From an uncultured Caldilineales bacterium (lineage in GTDB: Bacteria > Chloroflexota > Anaerolineae > JAAEKA01), in contig CALESQ010000111.1 in assembly GCA_937907455.1 (NCBI GenBank), positions 1 through 64,000 on the forward strand: 64,000 bases of DNA. The letters are read 5' to 3'. Both the position numbers and the translations under genes were made by a program. This document shows, piece after piece, positions 1-8,945 of the stretch. Position 1 is the first letter of the stretch; every line of letters begins with the position of its first letter. Under the pieces are notes generated by a model. It was not told where the DNA came from. It searched no databases and saw nothing but the letters and a program-made list of their open reading frames with translations.

Positions 1-656
1 AGGAACTCGCCATAGTCCAGCCAGCACTGCCAGATGCCGGTCTCCCGGTCCAGGTACTGGTCGCCGTTGCCGAACCAGGTGGCCACGTACAGCATTCGCC
101 GCGCCGCGCCGCGCCGGCCAATTGCGCCAGCGCCGGCCGCCAATCGGCAAGGTGCTGCAAGACCTGGAAACACAGCACGTTGTCGGCGCTGGCCGGCTCC
201 AGGGCCAGGATGTCCAGCGCAGTGAACGCCACGCCGGGGTAGTTGGCCCGCGCCAGCGCCAGCATCTCCAGCGACGAGTCGCCGCCGCGATAGGCCCGGC
301 CATCCAGCAGGCCGGCGTCCCGCAGTGCGCCGTACATGCGCCCGGACCCGCAGCCCGCCTCCAGCACGTCGCCCGGCGCTAGGTGAGGGCGCAGGTCGTC
401 GCACAGCGCGCCACGATGCGGTGATGTTCGCCGTCCCCAGCACCAGCGCCTCGTCGTTGGCGTCGCCGCCGTAGGTGTTGTCACCGCTGATGGCCAGCCC
501 GTCGATCTTGCGCAGCTCGTCCAGATAGCCGGCGCGCGCCGCGGTCAGTCGCGTCTCCAGGTCGTCCACACTGGTCTGGAGCGCCAGCCCGTCCTGGACC
601 TCAGCCGCCGTTAGGTCGTCTTCAGTCTCGTACCAGTTGATGGACGCCACGGTCAC
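1..656 (-). pseudogene. Frameshifted SAM methyltransferase, runs off the window edge
   Basis: A GTG start at 656 overlaps the stop of the upstream gene (GTGA). The first 75 or so codons read 'ASINWYETEDDLTAA', resembling the start of the protein at 5412-5762 ('IGWYEAETNAAAA'). To go on, the frame must shift near 435-438 (four C), again near 400-412, and again in the CG-rich repeat at about 97-120. The pieces then spell a class I methyltransferase: 'GEHHRIVA', 'VLEAGCGSGRMYGAL' (SAM motif I) and 'CFQVLQHLADW'. All breaks fall in homopolymers or simple repeats, so sequencing error is as likely as real decay. The substrate is unknown. Confidence 0.55.
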
Positions 657-1270
657 GCTCCCTTCACCACCACGTAGCGCACGGCCATGCCCGGCTCCAG
701 CGCGATTTCCTGGTAGCCCAGCACCTCGCCGCACTCGGCCAGGCCCTGCTCCATCGCCTGCAAGCTCACCACCTGGCCGTTGATCAGCTCGGCCGGTCTG
801 CCGTACAGCACCGAGAACAGGTAAGCGCGCGCCGGCCACTTCTCGACGATGGCCTTCAGCAGCGCCATCGGGGCGTGATAGTGCCGGCTGGTGTCGATGC
901 TCAGCAGCACGTCAGGCCGTTTCGCTTTGGTGTAGGGCGCGCCGGCGAAGATGTCCCGCTGTTCGATGGTCACGCCCTCCTCGCCGCCGTAGGTAGCGAC
1001 GGCCTCGGCCAGCAGGCGCTCGCTGATGTCGTATCCGGCGTAGCTGGTAAACTTGGGCAGGTACTCGCGCACCACCGGCACGTAGCGCGCCGGGCCGCAG
1101 CCCAGGTCCACAACGCGCTTGGCGTCGCCGCAGAACATAGCCAGCAGGCCGCAGGCCGTCGTTTCCTCGATCTGCTTGGCGTTGCCCTGCTTCCACAGGT
1201 CGATCAGGTTCTGGCTGCCAACGTCGGTCGTCCACTCCTGGTAAGCCAGGTCATAGGGTTGAATGGTCAA
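653..1270 (-). CDS. Class I SAM-dependent methyltransferase, 205 aa
   Basis: The Rossmann motif I 'VVDLGCGPARYVPVVREYL' lies at about residues 52-70, followed by 'YAGYDISERLLAEA' with the acidic residue expected after strand 2, and 'DVLLSIDTSRHY' at strand 4. Length and motifs fit small-molecule or sugar methyltransferases. It overlaps the glycosyltransferase gene upstream by ATGA and is followed by a second methyltransferase, so the three probably act in one glycan-modification pathway (inference). The target could be a host surface glycan or sugars on the virion; nothing in the sequence decides which. Confidence 0.8.
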   Translation of the reverse strand: MTIQPYDLAYQEWTTDVGSQNLIDLWKQGNAKQIEETTACGLLAMFCGDAKRVVDLGCGPARYVPVVREYLPKFTSYAGYDISERLLAEAVATYGGEEGVTIEQRDIFAGAPYTKAKRPDVLLSIDTSRHYHAPMALLKAIVEKWPARAYLFSVLYGRPAELINGQVVSLQAMEQGLAECGEVLGYQEIALEPGMAVRYVVVKGA

Positions 1271-2214
1271 GATAGCAACTCCTCATACAGCGCCTTGTAG
1301 GTTGGCGCCACGATCTGCCAAAGGTGCCGGCGTTCGATCAACCGCCGGCCAGCCGGCCCCAGCGCCGCTTTGTTCGCCAGCGCCCGGTCCAGCGCATCAG
1401 CCAGGCCGCGCACGTCGCCCGGCTCGACCAGCAAGGCCACATCTCCGGAGATGTCCGCTACGCCGCCCCAGCGGTAGCCGATCACCGGCACGCCCTGGTA
1501 CAGCGCTTCCATGTGGCCCAAGCCGCTGGACTCGCAGAACGTCGCCAGGTACACGTCGCTTTCGGCCAGCAGGGCCTGCATTTGCGGGTACGGCAGCCGG
1601 CCCACGCAGCGCACGTTCAACGGCAGTTCGTAGCCCAGCCATCTCTCGATCTGCGCCGCTTCGGCGGTCAGCACCACAACGGCCTCCGGCCGCATCCTGG
1701 CCAGCTTCGCTGCCGGCGCAGGATCGCGCAACACGTCGATGGCGTTCTTGTTCCAGATCACGACGGGCCGGTCTTCAGCCTTCAGTCGCGCACGCCAGTA
1801 GCCGGTCGGCTCGATGCCGCCCTCGTCCAGGTCGATAGCTTGGTCGATCCAGCGCGCCTGGACGCCGGCCAGTCGCTCGACCTCGCGCACCATGTAGCCG
1901 CTGTTGACCACAACGACGCGAGCCTGCTGGATGGCTTGCCGCATTACGTCGTTCTGCTCACGCCACCAGCCGGGCGCGTCTTCCGGGTAGAGATGCACCG
2001 GCCAGATGTAGTCGATGGTCTGCACGTCGGTATCGGGCAGGCAGTCCACCCCCACCACATGCACCAGGTCCGCTTGCGCCCGGTCAGCCACTGTCTCCAC
2101 GCCCAGGCGCGCCAGGTACTTGGCGCGCGAGAGCGTGGAGTGGTTAGGGCCGCCAGGGGAAGACGCAAAGCCGGCCTGAGCAGTGGCCAGCGGTGGGTAG
2201 GTCCAGATGCGCAT
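1267..2214 (-). CDS. GT4-type glycosyltransferase, about 315 aa
   Basis: GT-B fold retaining glycosyltransferase. The C-terminal donor-binding part has the E-x7-E type signature in 'CESSGLGHMEALYQGVPVI' followed by 'GYRWGGVADI'. The N-terminal part 'SPGGPNHSTLSRAKYL' matches the acceptor-side glycine region. It is a close paralogue of the first domain of the 911-aa protein at 2680-5415: both have 'DVLxDPxPA' and 'SDVYLAT'-like blocks. ATG at 2214 is chosen because it overlaps the stop of the small ORF upstream (TGATG); a GTG one codon earlier is possible. Donor and acceptor sugars are unknown. Confidence 0.88.
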   Translation of the reverse strand: MRIWTYPPLATAQAGFASSPGGPNHSTLSRAKYLARLGVETVADRAQADLVHVVGVDCLPDTDVQTIDYIWPVHLYPEDAPGWWREQNDVMRQAIQQARVVVVNSGYMVREVERLAGVQARWIDQAIDLDEGGIEPTGYWRARLKAEDRPVVIWNKNAIDVLRDPAPAAKLARMRPEAVVVLTAEAAQIERWLGYELPLNVRCVGRLPYPQMQALLAESDVYLATFCESSGLGHMEALYQGVPVIGYRWGGVADISGDVALLVEPGDVRGLADALDRALANKAALGPAGRRLIERRHLWQIVAPTYKALYEELLS

Positions 2215-2309
2215 CACTCAGAGCCTCGCCACAAACTCACCGGCGCCGGCTGGCGCAGCACCTTGCGCCGCAGCCAGTAGCGCCACTGCCAGGCCGTCCA
2301 GTGTCTCAT
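2214..2309 (-). CDS. Small basic ORF, 31 aa
   Basis: Reads 'MRHWTAWQWRYWLRRKVLRQ' and ends 'VSLWRGSE'. Its ATG overlaps the stop of the gene upstream (ATGA) and its TGA overlaps the ATG of the glycosyltransferase downstream (TGATG). That perfect double coupling is the main reason to believe it. It is rich in Trp and Arg and has no recognisable domain; it might only serve to couple translation. Confidence 0.45.
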   Translation of the reverse strand: MRHWTAWQWRYWLRRKVLRQPAPVSLWRGSE

Positions 2310-2683
2310 TGGGGTGCCCTCAGATTGGGATAGCGCATGGAGGGCCAGTTGATGGTCGCTTCTCCGTAATTCTCACCGATTTGCACGGCCCCGATCACGT
2401 CGTATGGGCGAGTAGCAGCTTTTACCGCATCTTCTTCAGTGAAGAATACGCCCATGATTTCGACTCCGTCTTCGTAGCCGGCGATTTCGCCTTCTGGCAT
2501 CCTGATCGTTAGCCATACCTGGGAAATTTGATCCAGTACGTCGCCGCACACGGCTACCATGAGCCGGCCATTGGCCGTGCTGGGATCAAAGGCCCGCGTC
2601 TCTTTGCGCGTCTCGTAGCCGAACTCTGGCGCGCGACGCTCATAGATTTCGTGGAACAGCGTAGCCAGTTCTAGTGCTTTCAT
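2306..2683 (-). CDS. Hypothetical protein, 125 aa
   Basis: Begins 'MKALELATLFHEIYERRAPE', acidic overall, with predicted mixed alpha/beta structure and no motif I recognise. It overlaps the end of the large glycosyltransferase upstream by ATGA, so it is co-translated with glycan-modifying enzymes. Function unknown. Confidence 0.7.
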   Translation of the reverse strand: MKALELATLFHEIYERRAPEFGYETRKETRAFDPSTANGRLMVAVCGDVLDQISQVWLTIRMPEGEIAGYEDGVEIMGVFFTEEDAVKAATRPYDVIGAVQIGENYGEATINWPSMRYPNLRAPQ

Positions 2684-5415
2684 GCGGGCACCACCTGGAA
2701 GGTACTCGTCATGGTCGCGAACCAGTCTGCATCGTCGCGCATGACCTTCTTCAGCGGGTCGGCCAGGCCAAAGCGGTACATCATGCCGCTGGGCGCCTTG
2801 AAGGTCTGCGACCCCACCGAGCCGCCCACGTAGCGCACCAGCACCAGGGCGTCAGCCCCGTTGGTGGGCATAGCCGCCGCGTTGATCGCGCTCCTCGTTT
2901 CTTGGACGCGCGGCGCAGCCGGGATGGCCGCCGCGCCTCGCTTGCTGCCACAACATGCCATGCTAAACTCTCCTCGATAGATGGCCGGGTGCAGGCGCCG
3001 GATAGTCTCCTGCAAGGCCGGCTTGTTGTCGTTGGCCGTGTGCCGCATCTGGTTGGCCGAGTGTTGGCGATACCAGAAGAGCGGCTCCGGCACCCGCACG
3101 CCGCAGATGCCGATCTCGCCCAGGGCGATGACAAACTCCCAATCCTCCCAGCCGCCCATCCTGCTCATCACCGGCTTGTAGCCGCCGACTTGCAGCCAGG
3201 CGTCGCGGGCGTAAAGGATGGTGCAGGCGTGGGTGATGCGGTTGAGCAGGTTAGCAAACACGTAGTCCTCTGCCGCCAGCTCCTGCTCCTTGTCGTCGGC
3301 CGGCCACCACAGCACCGAGTCGCTGTAGGCGTAGTGGCGCGGGTTCTGCTGGATGGCCGAAAGGGTCTTTTCCAGGAAGGCCGGCGCCAGCTTGTCGTCG
3401 GCGTCCAGCGGCACGATCCAGGTTCCGCGCGCCTGGTCGATGCCGGCGTTGCGCGCGGCCGCCAGCCCCAGGTTGCGGTCGTTGGTCACGAGGCGGACCA
3501 GGCCAGCCGGATAGCTGTCCACGATCTCGCCGATGGCCGTGGCCTCCGCCGGCTCGTTGCCGTCGTCTACCACCACCACCTCCAGGTCGGGCCAGCTCTG
3601 CGCCAGCGCGCTGTTGATGGCGGTCTTGAGGAAGCGGCTGTGCTTGTAGCACGGGATCACCACCGAGGCCAGCGGCGGGTAGATGTCCCGATGGTGGCTG
3701 TTGACGATGGCCCGCAGGCGTTGGATGTGGGGCTGCGACTCGTGGTCCCGGCCCTCCTGCCACAGCTTGCGATACCAGAACAGCGCGCCCGGTATGCGCC
3801 GGCCGTGCCAGCCCAGCTTCCCCATGTTCAGCCACAGCTCGTAATCCTCCCACGAGGGGTTGATGTCCTTGTAGCCGCCGGCCCGCTGAAAGGCGGTGCG
3901 CCGGAACAGGTTGCAGCAGGGGATGAAGTTGCCGTGCGTCAACCGCTCAAACTCGTACTCACTGGCCAGCACCGTCCCCTGCCAATAGCCGCTGTCAGGC
4001 CGCATCCCAAAGGCCATCATGTCGGAGTACGCGATGCCCAGGCCGGGGTCGGCGTCCAGCGCGGCGCTCAGGCGGGAGAGGAACAGCGGGTCGATGCGGT
4101 CGTCGGCGTCCAGACAGCAGATGTACTGCCCCTGGCTGGCGGCGATGCCGTTGTTGCGCGCGGTCGCCACCCCGGCATTCTCTTGCGCAATGACCCGCAC
4201 CGGCACGCCGTCCACTACCTGCAAGGGCTTAAATGCCGCATTCAACCCCTTGCTCTTGACGTTTTGCATTCCCAACGCGCCCGCAATGGCCTGTAGGGAG
4301 GCGTCCTTGGAGCCGTCGTCCACCACCACCAGCTCATAGGCCGGCGCCTGGCGCTGGCGCAGCACGCTCTTGATGGCCTCGCCGACGTAGGCCGCTTTGT
4401 TGTAGCACGGAATCACCACCGAGACCTTGGGCCGGCCCGGCGCGCGCTCCCTCTCCCGCTCCTCCAGCGCCCGCTCGTAGACGGCCAGGAGGCGTTCTAC
4501 GGCATGATCCAGGGTAAACATACGCTCGACGCGCTCACGCCCTTCCTGGCCCATCCTGGCGGCGCTGGAGAGCACTGTATCGAGTTTCTCGACCAGCCGG
4601 CCCATGTCGCCCGGCTTTACCAGCGCGCCGCAGGCGTCGGTGACGGTCTCGGCCGTGCCGCCGTGGCGATAGCCCAGGATAGGCTTTTGCAGGGCCATTG
4701 CCTCCAGCACCTGGATGGCGTGGTTTTCCTGCACCGTCGCCAGGTACACGTCGCAGTCGGCCAGCGCAGCCTGCATGTGGCGGAAGGGCTGCGGCCCGAT
4801 CAGGTGCATGTTCTTGGGCGCGTGCGGGATCGCGCCTTTCTGCAATAGCGCAACCACGGCGATGTCGGGCCGGCGCAGGGCCAGCTCAATGGCCGGCGTT
4901 GGGTCCAGCACGTCCGACAGGCCCGTCTTGCCCCACAGCACCAGCGGCGTCTCGGCGGTGATGCGCAGGGCCGCCCGCAAATGCCCCGTGGGCACGTTCT
5001 CCCACTCAGCCAGATCAACGCCGTTGTAGATCACCCAGGTGTCGCCGGTGGTCTCCTTGGCGCGCGGGTCGCCGGCCGGGTAGCGGCCCACCAGCCGGCC
5101 CCACTGCTCCGCCGTCCACTGCGAGACGGCCACTACCTGGCGGGCCTGGCGCAGGTTGTCGAAGATGGCCTTGTTGGCGTCGATCTGCCACTGCGCCATC
5201 TTGGCTTTCAACGGGTACACGCCGTGGTTAGTATATATGTCAACCTGTGGCGCGCGATCCATCGCGTGGCAATGCACCAGCGCCTCGCCGTCCGGCTGCG
5301 CGACAATCTCCCAGCCGCGTTGCTCCAGGGCCTGGGCCAGCTTGTTGACGTGGATCATCACCCCGCCGGCGCCGTTGGCGTTGGGGGCGGGGAGGAGGCA
5401 GACGCTTCTTGTCAT
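2680..5415 (-). CDS. Triple glycosyltransferase (GT4-GT2-GT2) with a C-terminal phage-type tail, 911 aa
   Basis: Residues 1 to about 320 form a GT4 domain ('NGAGGVMIHVNKLAQALE', 'YLATVQENHAIQVLEAMALQ'). Residues about 330-580 are a GT2 family A domain ('KVSVVIPCYNKAAYVGEAI', 'VVVDDGSKDAS', catalytic-metal 'CLDADDRIDP', 'SWEDYELWLNMG'). Residues about 590-800 are a second GT2 domain ('SVVIPCYKHSRFLKTAI', 'VPLDADDKL', 'GGWEDWEFVIALG'). The last 60 residues ('VRYVGGSVGSQTFKAP') are unrelated to glycosyltransferases and resemble a virion-protein module. Three transferases in one chain suggest processive building of a short oligosaccharide. Acceptor unknown. Confidence 0.9.
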   Translation of the reverse strand: MTRSVCLLPAPNANGAGGVMIHVNKLAQALEQRGWEIVAQPDGEALVHCHAMDRAPQVDIYTNHGVYPLKAKMAQWQIDANKAIFDNLRQARQVVAVSQWTAEQWGRLVGRYPAGDPRAKETTGDTWVIYNGVDLAEWENVPTGHLRAALRITAETPLVLWGKTGLSDVLDPTPAIELALRRPDIAVVALLQKGAIPHAPKNMHLIGPQPFRHMQAALADCDVYLATVQENHAIQVLEAMALQKPILGYRHGGTAETVTDACGALVKPGDMGRLVEKLDTVLSSAARMGQEGRERVERMFTLDHAVERLLAVYERALEERERERAPGRPKVSVVIPCYNKAAYVGEAIKSVLRQRQAPAYELVVVDDGSKDASLQAIAGALGMQNVKSKGLNAAFKPLQVVDGVPVRVIAQENAGVATARNNGIAASQGQYICCLDADDRIDPLFLSRLSAALDADPGLGIAYSDMMAFGMRPDSGYWQGTVLASEYEFERLTHGNFIPCCNLFRRTAFQRAGGYKDINPSWEDYELWLNMGKLGWHGRRIPGALFWYRKLWQEGRDHESQPHIQRLRAIVNSHHRDIYPPLASVVIPCYKHSRFLKTAINSALAQSWPDLEVVVVDDGNEPAEATAIGEIVDSYPAGLVRLVTNDRNLGLAAARNAGIDQARGTWIVPLDADDKLAPAFLEKTLSAIQQNPRHYAYSDSVLWWPADDKEQELAAEDYVFANLLNRITHACTILYARDAWLQVGGYKPVMSRMGGWEDWEFVIALGEIGICGVRVPEPLFWYRQHSANQMRHTANDNKPALQETIRRLHPAIYRGEFSMACCGSKRGAAAIPAAPRVQETRSAINAAAMPTNGADALVLVRYVGGSVGSQTFKAPSGMMYRFGLADPLKKVMRDDADWFATMTSTFQVVPA

Positions 5416-5762
5416 TCGCCGCCGCCGCCTACGGTCTCGTAGGAGAACACGATGCTCGTCACCATGACCACAGACCCCACGGCCGGCGCCGTGGTAAACT
5501 CCTGGGTAAAGACCGCCAGCCCGTCGGTGACGACGATCTCGCCCCAGACGGCTGTACCGATGACGTACATCGTCATGGTGAGCAGTGAGTCCGGGTCGCC
5601 CTCTGACACCGGCGCTTGCAGGGCCAGGGCGGTTGCAATGTCGTTCCAGACAGCCGCCGCGTCTGTCCAGTCGCCTACCACCGTCACGCGCGGAAAGGCG
5701 CTTGCGGCTGCGACTGCTGCCGCTGCGTTGGTCTCTGCCTCGTACCAGCCAATTGTCGTCAT
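5412..5762 (-). CDS. Probable virion protein, 116 aa
   Basis: Reads 'MTTIGWYEAETNAAAAVAAA', then a Thr/Val-rich beta segment ending in Gly residues. The ATG at 5762 is preferred over one seven codons upstream because AGAGG lies just before it. It lies in the structural block directly after the connector-like gene, and its N-terminus resembles the gene at the window edge. Low-complexity composition fits a tail or head-tail joining protein; no firm family. Confidence 0.6.
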   Translation of the reverse strand: MTTIGWYEAETNAAAAVAAASAFPRVTVVGDWTDAAAVWNDIATALALQAPVSEGDPDSLLTMTMYVIGTAVWGEIVVTDGLAVFTQEFTTAPAVGSVVMVTSIVFSYETVGGGGE

Positions 5763-5770
5763 AGCTGCCT

Positions 5771-6682
5771 CTAGGGTTGCCACTTGATGGCGTACTGGCG
5801 CACGGTTGCGCCGCCCAGCGCGTCCTGCCAGCCGCCCTGGGTCGAGCCTTGCCGCCGGCTGTAGGAGTAGGCGCCGCCGAAGCTCTCCGATTGCAAGTTG
5901 CCGTCGCCCACGCCGGCCTGCAAGCCGAACGCCTCCAGCAGCATGGTGGATAGCGAACGGGGCGCCCGCCCCCAGCCCATCGGCACGTAGGCCACGGCGA
6001 TGTTGCCAGGGTAGCTGTTAGACCAGCGGCCGCGCGGGTGTCGGCAGTAGGAGTCGGACAGGCAGTCGCAGCACTTGCGGGTCAGCCAGTTCTCGCCGGC
6101 AATTGCCCAGTAGCTGCTGGTCAGGCTGGTGGCGTTCTCGGTCACAGCCGTCACGCTTTGCAGGGGCAGCGGCAGAAACAGGTGCGTCGTGCCGCCGCCG
6201 GAGAGCTGCACCCACAAGGCGCTCAGGCACAGCACCGCCCGGTCTTCGTAGTCCGCGCCGATGATCGTGGCTGCCAGGGTCTTCAGGTAGGTGCTGGGCG
6301 TCGAGGGGTTGACCTGCGGCAGCAGCTCCAGGCTGTAGTCCTGGCCGGCGCCGTTGACCGCTGCAACCAGCGCGCCCAGGGTGGCGTAGTCGGCAAAGGC
6401 GTAGCCGTCGCCGCCCACCGTCAGCGTGTCCTCGGTCACGATCAACGTGTCAGCCGCCGTGGAGGAGGCGATCAGCGCCCGCCCGAAGGTGTGGCCCAGG
6501 GCGTCTTCCAGGGTGGCCACGAGTTGGTCGATGCGGCGCGTGATCTGGCTGTCAGTCATCTCGGCCACATCGTCGCCGAAGGCCGCGCGTACGTCGGCTA
6601 CGGTCAGGTAGGAGATGCACGGCGCTCCGACCGCGGCCGGCGTCGCGATGGTACCAGTGCCAGTTCCGGTGGTGGTGGTCAC
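5771..6682 (-). CDS. Putative head-tail connector/adaptor protein, 303 aa
   Basis: Starts with GTG and a Thr/Gly repeat after a GAGGAAA ribosome site. Residues 25-70 ('LTVADVRAAFGDDVAEMTD', 'RRIDQLVATLEDALG') look like the helical start of gp6-type head-tail connectors, where position-defining 'L.tv.dv' and a helix pair are usual. The rest is beta-rich with a Cys-containing stretch ('CCDCLSDSYCRHPRGRW') that could bind a metal. Position downstream of capsid and decoration genes agrees with a connector, but the assignment is by context and weak similarity. Confidence 0.5.
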   Translation of the reverse strand: MTTTTGTGTGTIATPAAVGAPCISYLTVADVRAAFGDDVAEMTDSQITRRIDQLVATLEDALGHTFGRALIASSTAADTLIVTEDTLTVGGDGYAFADYATLGALVAAVNGAGQDYSLELLPQVNPSTPSTYLKTLAATIIGADYEDRAVLCLSALWVQLSGGGTTHLFLPLPLQSVTAVTENATSLTSSYWAIAGENWLTRKCCDCLSDSYCRHPRGRWSNSYPGNIAVAYVPMGWGRAPRSLSTMLLEAFGLQAGVGDGNLQSESFGGAYSYSRRQGSTQGGWQDALGGATVRQYAIKWQP

Positions 6683-6700
6683 GGTTTCCTCGTCGCAAAT

Positions 6701-7858
6701 CTACGGAATAGTTTCATTGTCTGGATTTACAAAGCTAACGCCGACCTTGGTTCTGTGCAGGTAATAGGTGCCCGGCTCCTTCAGGTGCAGCCGGACCTTG
6801 CCGTAGTTGTCCGTGATGCCGTAGTCCACGATGGTCGTCATGGCCTCGTCACTGAACGCCTGCACCAGCGCGTCGCGGATTGGCGTCGTGCCGTCGGTGG
6901 TCAGGGTGTAGATGAAGATGTCGTCGAGCTGGTCTACGGTGTCTTGGATGTCGCCAAGTTGCATGTCGAGGTTAGCCGCGGCCAACCCGACCGCCGCGCG
7001 CACGCCGGCAGCGTCCAAACCTCCGCCCGCCGCTGCTGCGTCCAGGATCACGTCCAGCCGGCCGCCGTTGGCCCAGTCGGTCTGGAGTTCGTTGCTGTCT
7101 GCCAGGATCGCCTGCGCCGTAGCCTCCAGCGCCAGCGTCGCCAGTTGCGTGTCCAGGTTGGCTGCGGCCACGGCAATGGCAGCCGGCAGCGTCGTCCCCG
7201 TGTCCTCCAGGATCGCCGCCAACTCAGCCATCGCGCTACCAGCAGCCGCCGCGCCAGACGGAGCCAACAGCAGCGCGTCGGCGATGTCCTGCGCATCTGG
7301 AACAGCAGTCGTAACCTGTGCAACCCCAGAACTGGTCAGCCCGACCATCAAGCCAGTAGCGCCGTATATCGCATTGGGCAGAGGTGATACTAACTGCAGC
7401 GCAGGCTGATACCCGCGAGAGTCGAGAGTGATCTTGCCGAATGTGACCGCGTCCTGCGTTCCGTACAGTACGACCCGCACATTGCCGTTCGCGTCCGCCG
7501 GTGCCACCGCAACACCCTGTTGCATTGTCACATTAACAGCAGGGGTGCCTACCCGCAACGTGATGCCAACCGAATACCACTCCGCCCCGGCCGCGTCCAC
7601 GCAGTTGACCGTGATAGACCCACCCTCCCCGGCTGCGGTCGTCTCAGCCGCGCTCAACACAAACTCGATCTGCGTCCCGCCCGTGGGCTTGACGGTCGGC
7701 GTGTTGTCCAGCGCCTCGAACGCCCCGCCGTTGACCGAGATCGTGAAGTCTGCCGCGGCAATCGTCGGACTGCTTTTCCACAGGCCCGCGTTGGCCTGAT
7801 CTTCCAGGCCGGGCAGGTAGAACGTGAACGTGCTGCCGGGTATCGGGTGGAAGCTCAT
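6701..7858 (-). CDS. Phage structural protein, probably tail or appendage, 385 aa
   Basis: A good ribosome site (TAGGAGTAGATC) precedes ATG. The N-terminus 'MSFHPIPGSTFTFYLPGL' and the following 230 residues are beta-rich and Thr/Val-rich. The middle (about 235-310) is a helical Ala-rich stretch with repeated 'A-N-L-D-x-Q-L' (three times), suggesting a coiled trimeric stalk. The C-terminus 'YGITDNYGKVRLHLKEPGTYY' looks like a carbohydrate-binding-type beta domain. Together this suits a fibre or baseplate-side protein; no catalytic motif seen. Confidence 0.6.
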   Translation of the reverse strand: MSFHPIPGSTFTFYLPGLEDQANAGLWKSSPTIAAADFTISVNGGAFEALDNTPTVKPTGGTQIEFVLSAAETTAAGEGGSITVNCVDAAGAEWYSVGITLRVGTPAVNVTMQQGVAVAPADANGNVRVVLYGTQDAVTFGKITLDSRGYQPALQLVSPLPNAIYGATGLMVGLTSSGVAQVTTAVPDAQDIADALLLAPSGAAAAGSAMAELAAILEDTGTTLPAAIAVAAANLDTQLATLALEATAQAILADSNELQTDWANGGRLDVILDAAAAGGGLDAAGVRAAVGLAAANLDMQLGDIQDTVDQLDDIFIYTLTTDGTTPIRDALVQAFSDEAMTTIVDYGITDNYGKVRLHLKEPGTYYLHRTKVGVSFVNPDNETIP

Positions 7859-7867
7859 GATCTACTC

Positions 7868-8140
7868 CTAGCCCAAACGCCCTTGAAGCTGCGTCAGAAA
7901 CGCGGCATTGATCTCTACCGTCGCGCTGCCCCAGAGGTTGTACACCGCCTCGGCGTCCGTCACGCTCACGCCCAACTTCGTTGCCAGCGCGGCCCAATCC
8001 CCGCCCAGCGCGACCTGATCCATGATAGCTTTCACGTCGCTGAACCTGTCTTGCAGCGTCTCAAGCTGGTCGATAGCGCTCCGTACGTCCGCGCTGAGCC
8101 TGCTCGCGGTGCCAGTGATCTCAATGTGTGCTGTTGCCAT
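7868..8140 (-). CDS. Hypothetical protein, 90 aa
   Basis: Follows AGGAGACATAACAC. Predicted helical: 'LSADVRSAIDQLETLQDRFS' then 'GVSVTDAEAVYNLWGSATV'. Lies between two appendage-like genes and is probably a small virion or assembly protein. No family recognised. Confidence 0.6.
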   Translation of the reverse strand: MATAHIEITGTASRLSADVRSAIDQLETLQDRFSDVKAIMDQVALGGDWAALATKLGVSVTDAEAVYNLWGSATVEINAAFLTQLQGRLG

Positions 8141-8158
8141 GTGTTATGTCTCCTATGT

Positions 8159-8911
8159 CTAGAGTGCGGCCATCGCCGCTGATACCGTCGCCACCTGCGG
8201 CGCAGTGAGAGTGTCAGAGTAGACAACTAGCGCCGCGATTGTTCCGCCGTTCATTGTGCCGCGCAAACCGCCCGGCATAGTACCCGTCCAGGCCGAAAGC
8301 ACGTACATCTGAATAGTCGCTCCTGCTGTTGCCAGGGGTCCGGTGCCATCAGACGCGCCATTGCGGTAGAGATTGTTCGCCGCCATGCCCACTACACCCG
8401 TTGAGATACGCGGCGCTACGAGCGTTGTACCAGCGGGGCCGGTGCGGTATTCGCAGTGGTCTGTAGCGGGATAGTAGGGGCGCACTTCAAAATGATTTGC
8501 CGCCACCACGCCGAACAGTCGTTCATTGCTGTTCACCGAAGCAAAACGACACAGGATCGTATAGGTCCGCGCGTCGATCAACAGCGGTAAAACGAGATAG
8601 GCCGAGCCGTTACCGAGCCAGCCGCCAGCCGCCAGGGTGGGCGCGACACCTGGCGCTACATCGTAGGTGCCGGGATTGGCTAGATTGACATACGATGCCG
8701 CCAGCGAGGCCGCGCCTTTGGGCTGGAATGCCGCAACGCACGTTTTACCCGTCACCAGCCACCAATCGGCCGCAGCCGATGCAACCGCCCGCCGCGACAC
8801 GCTCACGCCGATGCCCGGCACGTGCACCACGCGCTGACCAGGCCGCAGCACCATGATCGTGCGCAGGCGGGATAGCCAGTCAAGACGGGGGAGGAGGGTT
8901 GTCGCTGTCAT
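8159..8911 (-). CDS. LamG/concanavalin-like lectin-fold virion protein, 250 aa
   Basis: After an N-terminal helix, residues 70-245 show the rhythm of a LamG-type jelly roll: 'GNGSAYLVLPLLIDARTYTI' (opening strand), 'RLFGVVAANHFEVRPYY', 'RNGASDGTGPLA', and the closing 'TIAALVVYSDTLTAPQVATV'. Phages use such domains for binding cell-surface sugars. It sits beside a glycoside-hydrolase-like gene, consistent with a receptor-binding role. Identification is by pattern, not by alignment. Confidence 0.6.
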   Translation of the reverse strand: MTATTLLPRLDWLSRLRTIMVLRPGQRVVHVPGIGVSVSRRAVASAAADWWLVTGKTCVAAFQPKGAASLAASYVNLANPGTYDVAPGVAPTLAAGGWLGNGSAYLVLPLLIDARTYTILCRFASVNSNERLFGVVAANHFEVRPYYPATDHCEYRTGPAGTTLVAPRISTGVVGMAANNLYRNGASDGTGPLATAGATIQMYVLSAWTGTMPGGLRGTMNGGTIAALVVYSDTLTAPQVATVSAAMAAL

Positions 8912-8945
8912 GGTTCCTTCTGCTAACGTCTCAATTTTGAAGGCT

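Noticed and set aside
2674..4296. Open frame of 540 codons on the plus strand
   Set aside because: Antisense to the glycosyltransferase gene, which has clear domains; the frame is open only because of high GC codon bias.
6038..7387. Open frame of 449 codons on the plus strand
   Set aside because: Antisense shadow of the connector and appendage genes.
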